Assembly: GCA_002359055.1 (NCBI GenBank)
Contig: DEQC01000104.1
Coordinates: forward strand, 1-11,612
Reading direction: 5' to 3'
Length of the DNA: 11,612 bases
Origin: Flavobacteriales bacterium UBA3376
Lineage (GTDB): Bacteria > Bacteroidota > Bacteroidia > Flavobacteriales > Weeksellaceae
Shown here: positions 1 through 6,246 of the stretch, in pieces
How the letters are laid out: every line of letters begins with the position of its first letter
Position numbering within the stretch: the first letter of the stretch is position 1
Notes under the pieces: generated by a model
What the model was told of the DNA's origin: nothing
Database searches by the model: none
The model's input: the letters and a program-made list of their open reading frames with translations, nothing else
Translations under genes and position numbers: made by a program

Positions 1-122
1 GGGAAAAGGATGGCTCGTCCGTTGTCGAGGGGTAGGCAGATAGACCTCGTTGGTAACAACGAGGCCAGATAAATGACAAAGGTTTCATCTATGATGATTC
101 ACAGAATCCGGCTTATAGACTT
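1..122 (+). ncRNA. rnpB: RNase P RNA, 3' part only
   Basis: This is the 3' third of the catalytic RNA of ribonuclease P, which trims the 5' leader from tRNA precursors; the rest lies beyond the left edge. Three conserved blocks are visible in the right order. GGGTAGGCA is at 30-38. A perfect 8-bp stem (45-52 with 57-64) is capped by a GNRA-type GTAA tetraloop, matching the hairpin that follows this block in E. coli. AGATAAATGAC (67-77) is followed by ACAGAATCCGGCTTAT (101-116), the near-universal 3' end (usually ACAGAACCCGGCTTA). The exact 3' end cannot be fixed because its P1 partner strand is outside the window. Identification rests on recalled consensus blocks and not on a covariance model. 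Confidence 0.93.
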
Positions 123-131
123 GCTTTTTTT
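123..131 (+). terminator. T-tract ending rnpB
   Basis: A run of seven T (125-131) directly follows the RNase P RNA 3' end and is the natural stop for rnpB transcription, with the terminal RNA stem acting as the hairpin. The T-tract overlaps the clpS stop codon (130-132, read on the opposite strand), so the two convergent genes share this boundary. The hairpin partner strand is outside the window. Confidence 0.5.
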
Positions 132-423
132 ATACAATTTCAGCACTTAAGCCGCGGTCGAGTAGTGCAGTGCACATAGGCTCTAAGAATTCATAACTTC
201 CAGATTTTACATCGCATTTTCCTTTGTAGTGAACCAACCAAGTACATTGCTCAGCTTGTTCAGGTGTATGCTTGCAAACTTTCATCAAAGATGAAATTAC
301 AAAATCGAAAGTATTTACATCATCATTGTGTAAAACCAATACATGTTTTTTCTTTTCTTTGAGCAAAATGTCATTGATATGCTCTTGCTCCCACGATGGT
401 TTGTTTTGAAATCTGAGTTTCAA
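130..423 (-). CDS. clpS: ATP-dependent Clp protease adaptor ClpS
   Basis: ClpS (97 aa, normal for the family) is a cytosolic adaptor that binds the N-end-rule residue of substrates and delivers them to ClpA or ClpC with ClpP. The N-degron pocket motif LHNDDVNTFDFV lies at residues 31-42; the Asn-Asp-Asp run at 33-35 corresponds to the residues that hold the substrate alpha-amino group in E. coli ClpS. The conserved His is H65 in VHYKGKC. The flexible, charged N-terminus (1-26), which in the family modulates ClpA, is present. The ATG at 423 gives a standard length and lies 12 nt after the prmA stop, so this is probably the last gene of a tpiA-prmA-clpS transcript. It converges on rnpB with no spacer. 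The identity is secure. Confidence 0.96.
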   Translation of the reverse strand: MKLRFQNKPSWEQEHINDILLKEKKKHVLVLHNDDVNTFDFVISSLMKVCKHTPEQAEQCTWLVHYKGKCDVKSGSYEFLEPMCTALLDRGLSAEIV

Positions 424-435
424 TGTATTAAATTT

Positions 436-1266
436 TTAATTTTTTATAAATTTCAACGCAATCCATTCATTGCGTTGCTTTTTGTTGATAAACTTCAATC
501 CTAAACTTTCACATAGTGATTTGATATCGTCAAAATCTTCTGTCATCAATCCACTAAGTATCAATTCTCCTTCTGTAAAGTTAAGATTTTTTACGTAGTT
601 AGGAATGTCTCTCATCAATACGTTTTTGTTGATGTTGGCCAAAATGATATCGAATTCCTTTCCACCCAAACTGCTTGAATCTCCCAATTTGATGTTCAAT
701 TCTACCTTATTTCTATCAGCATTTTCAATGGAATTATCCACTGCCCATTGATCGAAATCGATGGCTTCTACGTAATTGGCACCTTTCATTTTAGCTAAAA
801 TCCCTAAAATAGAAGTTCCACATCCCATGTCCAAAACATCTTTGCCTTCGAATTCGGTTTCCAAAATATATTCCACCATCAAATGTGTGGTTTCATGATG
901 ACCTGTACCAAAAGCCATTTTGGGTTGAATGATAACTTCATAAGGAATTTCAGGTTTAGATTCGTGAAATTCAGCCCTGATATAACATTGATCAGCAACC
1001 AAAATAGGGTGGAAGTTGGATTCCCATTCTTCGTTCCAATTTTGTTGAATGATCTCCTTTTTTGTGTAACGAATTGTAACATCTTTCAAATCGTCAATGA
1101 TTTGTTGAACACCTGATTCATCATCCAAATCTGTTCTTACATAAGCGCTGATTCCATTGTCGGTTTCGACAAAACTTTCAAACTCTAAATCTGCTAAAAA
1201 AGCCGTAAGGATTTCTCCGAACGGCTCTTTTGGTTGTATATCAAATTGATATTCTATATAATTCAT
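436..1266 (-). CDS. prmA: Ribosomal protein L11 methyltransferase PrmA
   Basis: PrmA is an S-adenosylmethionine-dependent methyltransferase that methylates ribosomal protein L11 in the cytosol. The 276-residue length fits the shorter Bacteroidota form. An N-terminal substrate-recognition domain (about 1-100) precedes a Rossmann methyltransferase domain. The family signature FGTGHHETT is at 119-127, SAM-binding motif I VLDMGCGTSILGI at 144-156, an acidic end of beta-2 (AIDFD) at 168-172, and the substrate-side motif ANINKNVL at 210-217, where proteobacterial PrmA has an ANIL-type sequence. W268 sits in the conserved C-terminal strand. The ATG at 1266 lies 5 nt after the tpiA stop, which argues for co-transcription and probably translational coupling. 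Function is from family knowledge; no key residue looks missing. Confidence 0.95.
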   Translation of the reverse strand: MNYIEYQFDIQPKEPFGEILTAFLADLEFESFVETDNGISAYVRTDLDDESGVQQIIDDLKDVTIRYTKKEIIQQNWNEEWESNFHPILVADQCYIRAEFHESKPEIPYEVIIQPKMAFGTGHHETTHLMVEYILETEFEGKDVLDMGCGTSILGILAKMKGANYVEAIDFDQWAVDNSIENADRNKVELNIKLGDSSSLGGKEFDIILANINKNVLMRDIPNYVKNLNFTEGELILSGLMTEDFDDIKSLCESLGLKFINKKQRNEWIALKFIKN

Positions 1267-1271
1267 AAATG

Positions 1272-2033
1272 TTATTTTCTTGCTGAAATAATAGTTGTAA
1301 AATCATCGATATTCAAAGAAGCTCCACCTACCAATGCGCCGTCGATGTCGTATTGTTTGAAGAAATCTCTGGCATTTCCAGCATTTACACTTCCTCCATA
1401 TAGAATAGTGGTTGCATTGGCAACTGAAATTCCATGTTGCTCACCCACTTGTTTGCGGATAAATGCATGCATTTCTTGCGCTTGGTCAGGAGTAGCACTT
1501 CTACCTGTTCCAATCGCCCATACTGGTTCGTATGCGATGATCAAATTTTTAATTAAATCTTCTGGATTTTGTCTTTCCAAAGCGATTTTAACTTGTCTTT
1601 TCACTACCTCAAAATGGTCACCATTTTCTCTGTCTTTTAGTTTTTCACCTACACAAAGAATTGGACTCATTCCATTTTCATACAGATGGGTTAATTTCTT
1701 ACCGATGTATTTGTCTTGTTCGTAATGATAAGCTCTCCTTTCAGAATGTCCAACTATACTCAATTTTGTTCCAATCGATAACAATTGTTCAGCTGAAATA
1801 TCACCGGTGTAAGCTCCATTGGGCATAGCTGAAACGTTTTGAGCTGCAATTTTAATTGAACTGTTCATTAAATCTTTATTAAGTTGTTCCAAGTACAAAT
1901 GGCTTGGTGCAATAATAACTTCGGCTATTGGTTTATTTGCTTTGACCCAAGTATTTAATCTTAATGCCAATTCTCTTGCTTGCGGAAAAGTTAAATTCAT
2001 TTTCCAGTTACCAGCTACAATTTTTCGTCTCAT
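1272..2033 (-). CDS. tpiA: Triose-phosphate isomerase
   Basis: TpiA interconverts dihydroxyacetone phosphate and glyceraldehyde 3-phosphate in glycolysis and gluconeogenesis, in the cytosol, normally as a dimer. The 253 residues form a full TIM barrel. The N-terminal GNWKMN (8-13) carries catalytic K11; the electrophilic histidine H96 is in IVGHSERR (93-100); the catalytic base E169 is in AYEPVWAIGTG (167-177). The flexible phosphate-gripping loop 6 is AIGTGRSAT (173-181), and the phosphate-binding motifs YGGSV (212-216) and GALVGGASL (232-240) are intact. The ATG at 2033 gives the standard MRRKIVAGNWKMN start. A 103-nt AT-rich spacer separates it from the upstream permease, so it may have its own promoter and heads the tpiA-prmA-clpS cluster. 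Confidence 0.98.
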   Translation of the reverse strand: MRRKIVAGNWKMNLTFPQARELALRLNTWVKANKPIAEVIIAPSHLYLEQLNKDLMNSSIKIAAQNVSAMPNGAYTGDISAEQLLSIGTKLSIVGHSERRAYHYEQDKYIGKKLTHLYENGMSPILCVGEKLKDRENGDHFEVVKRQVKIALERQNPEDLIKNLIIAYEPVWAIGTGRSATPDQAQEMHAFIRKQVGEQHGISVANATTILYGGSVNAGNARDFFKQYDIDGALVGGASLNIDDFTTIISARK

Positions 2034-2123
2034 GTTCTAAAGTAAATTTAAATTAATAAAGATTCTAATATATAAGTTAACATAACTATCTAAATATAAA
2101 TTTAAGAATTTAGTTCTAATAAT

Positions 2124-2152
2124 AAAAAGAGTTATGTCATGTTATTCTAACT
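2124..2152 (-). terminator. Weak possible terminator after the permease gene
   Basis: Read on the minus strand, a short 5-bp stem (AGTTA with TAACT, at 2148-2152 and 2130-2134) closes a 13-nt loop that contains the permease stop codon, and is followed by C and five T. The stem is short and AT-rich, so it could at best give partial termination between the four-gene unit and tpiA. The rest of the 2034-2136 spacer is AT-rich, with no exact TAnnTTTG motif for tpiA. Confidence 0.25.
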
Positions 2153-3213
2153 TTTGGATCGAGCCAACCATAGATGATATCAACTAAAATATTGATGATT
2201 ATAAATGTTGTAGCTATGACCAAAACGGCGCCAGTTACAACTGGCAAATCTAATGTATTTAATGCATTTACAATCTCTTTTCCTAATCCATTCCAACCAA
2301 ATATAAACTCCACGAAAACCGCACCTGCCAACATCGATGCAAACCAACCTGAAGTAGCTGTAATCACTGGATTTAAAGCATTTCTAAGTGCATGTCTCCA
2401 AATGATATCCTTTGATTTCAATCCTTTGGCATACGCGGTTCTGATGTAATCTTGACTCAAAACTTCTAAAAGAGAATTCCTCGTCAATTGTGTAATTACC
2501 GCAAGTGGACGAATTCCTAAGGTTATCGCTGGTAAAATCAAATTCTTAAATGTCAAATGTTTTCCTTCTCCATAATCATCGATTTCAAACAAACTTCCTG
2601 TCATATTCAATCCAGTATAATTGTGCAATAAAAATCCAAAAATATAAGCAATGATAATGGCCGAAAAAAATGAAGGTGTACTCATTCCAAAACTCGTTAC
2701 TACCAAAAGCGTTCGATCGATCCAACTGTCTTTGACCAAAGCCGACCAAATGCCTAATAAAATCCCAACGACTATCGCAAAACTAATCGCTGAAACCGCT
2801 AAAATCAATGTATTGGGCAAAGTTTCTGCTATGATGCTCGAAACGGTTTTTCCTTGTTTCTGAAATGAAATCCTCAAATAAGGTTTTTTCAATAAAATTT
2901 GATGATCACTTATTTTGAAAAGTCCAATTCCTTTGTACTTCCCACTTTCTATCGATGTGTAAGAATTTTTTATAGGCGAATGAACGGAGATGGGCGATAA
3001 ATCATTGAGATAATAAATGTATTGCTTCCAAAGTGGCTGATCCAATCCTAAATTTTTTCTGATCAAAGCCAATTGCTCTGGATCTTCTTTTTGGTCCAAC
3101 ATCATACGTGCTGGATCACCAGGAAGCACAGAAAATAAAATGAAAACAATACTTACTACACCTAACAAAGTTAGAAATCCGTAAAAAAGTTTGTTGAGTA
3201 AGTAATTGATCAT
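2137..3213 (-). CDS. OppB/DppB-type ABC transporter permease
   Basis: This inner-membrane permease (358 aa) belongs to the binding-protein-dependent OppB/DppB family, which with an OppC-like permease, ATPases and a substrate-binding protein imports peptides or nickel-type substrates. The N-terminal helix (about 9-29) ends in the family motif LPGDP (30-34), followed by the typical amphipathic segment with LGLDQPLWKQY (55-65). A long non-membrane loop (about 71-130) precedes further helices near 134-158, 168-194, 226-241, 287-306 and 326-349. The ATPase-contacting EAA region is at about 260-284 (AKGLKSKDI then RHALRNALNPVI). No partner ATPase, second permease or binding protein is in the window. 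It starts 9 nt after the BT_3928-type gene and is probably co-transcribed with it. The substrate cannot be told from sequence. Confidence 0.9.
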   Translation of the reverse strand: MINYLLNKLFYGFLTLLGVVSIVFILFSVLPGDPARMMLDQKEDPEQLALIRKNLGLDQPLWKQYIYYLNDLSPISVHSPIKNSYTSIESGKYKGIGLFKISDHQILLKKPYLRISFQKQGKTVSSIIAETLPNTLILAVSAISFAIVVGILLGIWSALVKDSWIDRTLLVVTSFGMSTPSFFSAIIIAYIFGFLLHNYTGLNMTGSLFEIDDYGEGKHLTFKNLILPAITLGIRPLAVITQLTRNSLLEVLSQDYIRTAYAKGLKSKDIIWRHALRNALNPVITATSGWFASMLAGAVFVEFIFGWNGLGKEIVNALNTLDLPVVTGAVLVIATTFIIINILVDIIYGWLDPKVRIT

Positions 3214-3222
3214 TTAGAAATG

Positions 3223-4350
3223 TTAATTAAATGATTTTAAAACTTCTTCAGCCGTCGGTAAAGGATTGTTGTGGAATTTGTTGATCACAGTTCCTTTGCT
3301 AAGAACAACTACACCCGGATTGCTTCTAATGATGGTTTTCAAAATCACTTGATCCATATAACAATGAGGCGATTCTAAATTTTCTATATCTCCATTGGTC
3401 AATGCAACTACTTCAACTCCTTGAGCCGTTAATTTTTCATACAATTGATTCAACTTTTGAACTTCTTCTGAGGTTACTTTTTCCGTAAATGGAGTGACGA
3501 AGAAAACAACTTTCTCGTGTTCCAAATAAAAGTCCGTCAAATCACCTTCTTCACAATCCAAAACAAAATCTAAAATCGGAGGAGTGTATCCAGCTGAAAC
3601 CATTCGACTTTCAGTCAATTCTCCTTGCAATTCCCAAGGTGTTCCTTGTTCATACCATTTTGAATCACTCAAATATTGCTCATCAGTAATTTTTACAGTT
3701 TCACCGGTTTGTGAATTTTTTAAAGTATAAATCACTTCAAATTTTGGAGGTTCTTTTCCTAATTCTTCTGCTGATTTCATTCCTTCCGATATACTTTTTC
3801 CGATGGCATAAGCTCTGAAGTCAATCAAAGGCAATTTTGTAATTCCTGTATAAGAAACCCATCCGAATCCCAACAAAGCAATCAAAGTGATGGTATAACT
3901 GATCTTGTTGTTTTTGAATAATGGTTGAATGTATTTTTGTCCGATGAACAAAATGATGATCAATACCAATAAGAAAATATCTTTCCAGAACGATTCCCAA
4001 GGTTCTAATTTCAAAGCATCACCAAAACACCCACAATCGGTTACTTTGTTGAAATAAGCCGAATAGAAAGTTAAAAATGTGAAAAATACAATCAATACCA
4101 AGAGCGACCAAGTGGTGAATTTTCTGAAAATTCCTAAAAGCAATAAAACGCCTAAAATAATTTCAAATAAACTGAAAAATGTAGCTTGTGGCAAAGCCAA
4201 ATCATGCAAAAATTGAATGTCAAATACATCGGGTGCAAAGTATTCTTCCAATTTATATCCAAATCCAATCGGGTCAACTGCTTTCACAAAACCCGAAATG
4301 ATGAATAAAATTCCTACGATGAATCTACTGATTTGTACTAATATTTTCAT
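3223..4350 (-). CDS. BT_3928-type DoxX/MauE-like membrane protein with thioredoxin-like C-terminal domain
   Basis: This 375-residue protein matches the Bacteroidota family I know as BT_3928: an N-terminal DoxX/MauE-like four-helix membrane domain plus a soluble C-terminal region. Hydrophobic helices lie at about 5-23, 57-74, 79-99 and 121-138, with a fifth at 151-169. The motif DCGCFGD (105-111) puts a Cys-Gly-Cys pair (C106, C108) at the membrane face, as in MauE-like and other membrane thiol-redox proteins. The C-terminal part (about 260-375) has strands typical of a thioredoxin fold (VVFFVTPF 281-288, VEVVALTNG 312-320, GVVVLSKGTVINKF 346-359) but no CXXC; its cysteines are C267 and C330. 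A redox role in the envelope is inference and no function is established. It lies 3 nt after the small membrane-protein gene, in the unit led by the DUF1599 gene. Confidence 0.82.
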   Translation of the reverse strand: MKILVQISRFIVGILFIISGFVKAVDPIGFGYKLEEYFAPDVFDIQFLHDLALPQATFFSLFEIILGVLLLLGIFRKFTTWSLLVLIVFFTFLTFYSAYFNKVTDCGCFGDALKLEPWESFWKDIFLLVLIIILFIGQKYIQPLFKNNKISYTITLIALLGFGWVSYTGITKLPLIDFRAYAIGKSISEGMKSAEELGKEPPKFEVIYTLKNSQTGETVKITDEQYLSDSKWYEQGTPWELQGELTESRMVSAGYTPPILDFVLDCEEGDLTDFYLEHEKVVFFVTPFTEKVTSEEVQKLNQLYEKLTAQGVEVVALTNGDIENLESPHCYMDQVILKTIIRSNPGVVVLSKGTVINKFHNNPLPTAEEVLKSFN

Positions 4351-4353
4351 GTT

Positions 4354-4737
4354 CTATTTGTTGTATAGTTCTTTTAAATTCCCGAAATACTGCTCAAATT
4401 TATTCAAATCTTCCTTGTCAATGATTGATTTGTGCACTTTATATCGCTTATTTGAAGTGTTTATATAATAATCACCAAACTTTTCTTCAATTGAAACAAT
4501 ATTTTCAAACCTTATTTCACTTTTTGTTAATTCAAATATGCTGATTTTTTCTTGATCTATTCGAATGTATTGATTTTTAACTTTTAAAAAATTAAAGATT
4601 AAATAAATCAAACCAAATCCCATCCAAACATATCCGAAATTCCCTTTGAATATAAGTCCAGAAACCACACAAACCAAGGCATAGAAAAATCCGAAATTTA
4701 TATTTCTTTTAGAAAATCTAAAAATTAATTCACTCAT
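4354..4737 (-). CDS. Small two-helix membrane protein with possible PH-like domain, unknown function
   Basis: I do not recognise a named family. The 127-residue protein has two adjacent hydrophobic helices (about 14-31 and 35-52) separated by a glycine-containing turn, so both ends probably face the cytosol. The rest (about 55-120) alternates short strand-like segments (YIRIDQEKISIFEL, SEIRFENIVSIEEKFG, YYINTSNKRYKVHKSII) and ends in a helix (LNKFEQYFGNLKELY). That order, and the membrane-hairpin-plus-tail plan, resemble bacterial PH-like (bPH) membrane proteins, but this is a fold guess. Its ATG overlaps the 3' end of the DUF1599 gene by 8 nt and its stop lies 3 nt before the BT_3928-type gene, so it is firmly part of that transcript. 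It looks like a real, translated gene of unknown role. Confidence 0.8.
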   Translation of the reverse strand: MSELIFRFSKRNINFGFFYALVCVVSGLIFKGNFGYVWMGFGLIYLIFNFLKVKNQYIRIDQEKISIFELTKSEIRFENIVSIEEKFGDYYINTSNKRYKVHKSIIDKEDLNKFEQYFGNLKELYNK

Positions 4738-5272
4738 TTTCTCTCATTAAAATCAAAGCAAAAACCGAATAATTGATCATATCCAAATAGTTTGCATCCA
4801 AACCTTCAGAAATAATCAATTTTCCTTGATTGTCTTCAATTTGCTTCACTCTTAAAATTTTTTGAAGGATTAAATCCGTAATTGAACTTATTCTCATATC
4901 GCGCCATGCTTCACCATAATCGTGATTTTTTCGTTTCAAAAGTTCAATGGCAAGATGGCTTTTTTCTTCAAATAATTCCAATGCTTTTTCATTGGAAACA
5001 TCCAATTTATCAGCAATTCCTAAATCGAGTTGAATCAAAGCGATGATCGAATAATTGATTATTCCTATGAATTCACTTTCTTGTCCTTCATCGACTTTTT
5101 GTTCTTTTAACTCTTGTAAACTACGGATTCTTGCAGCTTTTATATAAATTTGATCTGTCAAAGATGGAAGCCTTAAAATCCTCCATGCAGGACCGTAATC
5201 CTTCAATTTGTTATTGAACAGATCTTTACATTCTGAAAATATCGATTGAAATTGATTTAAAGTTTTTTCCAT
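4730..5272 (-). CDS. Tandem DUF1599 (nucleotide modification associated domain 1) protein
   Basis: This 180-residue soluble protein consists of two copies of DUF1599, also called nucleotide modification associated domain 1 (Nmad1), spaced about 93 residues apart. Copy 1 has KDYGPAWR (24-31), LTD (38-40), K45, R48, EG (62-63) and INYS (72-75). Copy 2 has HDYGEAWR (117-124), ITD (131-133), K138, R141, EG (156-157) and INYS (166-169). Predicted structure is mostly helical. The family was named for its association with base-modification genes in phages; its biochemical role is not established to my knowledge. I recall the gene occurring next to folP and the BT_3928-type gene in many Bacteroidota, as here (divergent from folP by 42 nt). 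The ATG at 5272 leads the minus-strand unit, and the next gene overlaps its stop by 8 nt. Confidence 0.88.
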   Translation of the reverse strand: MEKTLNQFQSIFSECKDLFNNKLKDYGPAWRILRLPSLTDQIYIKAARIRSLQELKEQKVDEGQESEFIGIINYSIIALIQLDLGIADKLDVSNEKALELFEEKSHLAIELLKRKNHDYGEAWRDMRISSITDLILQKILRVKQIEDNQGKLIISEGLDANYLDMINYSVFALILMRENE

Positions 5273-5279
5273 ACATTCG
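5252..5279 (+). promoter_or_regulatory. Possible folP promoter
   Basis: TTG at 5252-5254, a 17-nt spacer and TACATTCG at 5272-5279 resemble the Bacteroidota pattern TTG-N17-23-TAnnTTTG with one mismatch (C for T in the -7 box). The start site would fall near 5285, giving folP a leader of about 30 nt. It would lie inside the start of the divergent DUF1599 gene, so the two promoters would overlap in a 42-nt spacer. This is weak evidence in AT-rich DNA. Confidence 0.28.
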
Positions 5280-5288
5280 TTTCGTTTT

Positions 5289-5296
5289 CAAAAATA
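5289..5296 (-). promoter_or_regulatory. Bacteroidota-type -7 element for the DUF1599 unit
   Basis: On the minus strand TATTTTTG is an exact match to the Bacteroidota -7 consensus TAnnTTTG and ends 16 nt before the DUF1599 ATG, which would leave a leader of about ten nucleotides. No clear TTG-type -33 element is visible at the usual distance upstream, where the sequence runs into folP codons. It is a plausible promoter for the four-gene minus-strand unit. Confidence 0.4.
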
Positions 5297-5314
5297 CAAT
5301 ATTAACTAAAATAT

Positions 5315-6136
5315 ATGAAGATAAATTGCTCTGGAAAATTAATCGACCTTAGAGAACCAAAAATAATGGGGATTCTAAATATGACGTTTGATTCCTTTTA
5401 TGAAGGAAGTCGATTGAATAATGCGGATGAAGCGGTAAAAAAAGCCGAATTGTTGTTGAACCAAGGAGCAGATATATTGGATTTGGGTGGTATGTCTACA
5501 CGACCGGGTTCTTCTGAAATCACTTTGGATGAAGAGTTGAAAAGGGTAGTCCCAACTGTTGAAGCAATTATGAAAGAATTTCCTGAAGTGATAATTTCTG
5601 TGGATACTTATAGAAGTGAAGTCGCAAAACATTCAGTCGAAGCAGGAGCTTCAATTATCAACGATATTTCAGCTGGTGTGTTCGATGAGAAAATGTTTGA
5701 AACTGTGGCTGAACTAAATGTTCCTTACATTTTGATGCATATGCAGGGAAATCCGAAAAATATGCAACAAAATCCTCATTATGAAAATGTAACTTTGGAA
5801 GTCAATGAGTTTCTTTCTGAGAAAATTCAAGCATTGAAAAGTTTAGGCGTAAACGATATTATATTGGATCCAGGTTTTGGTTTTGGAAAATCTTTACAAC
5901 ACAATTATGAATTGATGGATAAAATGGATTTGATAGGATTTGGTGAATATCCAATTTTGGTTGGAATTTCAAGAAAATCAATGATTACTCAATTGCTAAA
6001 TATTTCTGCCAAAGAGGCACTCAACGGAACTTCTGTTTTGAATCTAATTTCTCTACAAAAAGGAGCCAATATTTTGAGAGTACACGATGTGAAAGAAGCC
6101 AAAGAAGTGGTTCAAATCTGGAAACAATTTCAATAA
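5315..6136 (+). CDS. folP: Dihydropteroate synthase
   Basis: FolP condenses 6-hydroxymethyl-7,8-dihydropterin diphosphate with p-aminobenzoate to give dihydropteroate in cytosolic folate synthesis; it is the sulfonamide target. The 273-residue TIM barrel has the family signatures: MGILN at 18-22, GGMSTRPG (58-65), SVDTY with D97 (95-99), IINDIS with N116 and D117 (114-119), LDPGFGFGK with D185 and K192 (184-192), SRKS with K221 (219-222) and LRVHDV with R255 and H257 (254-259). One residue is odd: the usual TPDSF of flexible loop 1 reads TFDSF (24-28), with Phe encoded by TTT at 5387-5389 where Pro is expected. All other catalytic positions look intact, so I call it a working enzyme. The ATG at 5315 gives the usual N-terminus; the DUF1599 gene is divergent from it. 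Confidence 0.95.
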   Translation: MKINCSGKLIDLREPKIMGILNMTFDSFYEGSRLNNADEAVKKAELLLNQGADILDLGGMSTRPGSSEITLDEELKRVVPTVEAIMKEFPEVIISVDTYRSEVAKHSVEAGASIINDISAGVFDEKMFETVAELNVPYILMHMQGNPKNMQQNPHYENVTLEVNEFLSEKIQALKSLGVNDIILDPGFGFGKSLQHNYELMDKMDLIGFGEYPILVGISRKSMITQLLNISAKEALNGTSVLNLISLQKGANILRVHDVKEAKEVVQIWKQFQ

Positions 6137-6197
6137 AAAAACAAAATTTTGAAATAATTTATTCTGAAATCAGAAATGAATTTCTTCTTATAAATTG

Positions 6198-6205
6198 TAA
6201 TTTTG
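6198..6205 (+). promoter_or_regulatory. Bacteroidota-type -7 element upstream of the purC-like gene
   Basis: TAATTTTG is an exact match to the -7 consensus TAnnTTTG and sits 41 nt before the ATG at 6247, which would give a leader of roughly 35 nt. No good TTG -33 box is seen at 17-23 nt upstream. The rest of the 6137-6246 spacer is AT-rich; imperfect hairpins near 6151-6190 (for example TCTG-AAAT-CAGA at 6163-6174) could help terminate folP but lack a clean T-tract. Confidence 0.4.
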
Positions 6206-6246
6206 TGAATCATTAAATTTAATCAAACGCTACAAATTCATTCAAC

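Noticed and set aside
1234..1725. A 163-codon open frame on the plus strand antisense to tpiA.
   Set aside because: It lies fully across tpiA and the prmA start, has no recognisable motif, and is explained by the codon bias of the real gene on the other strand.
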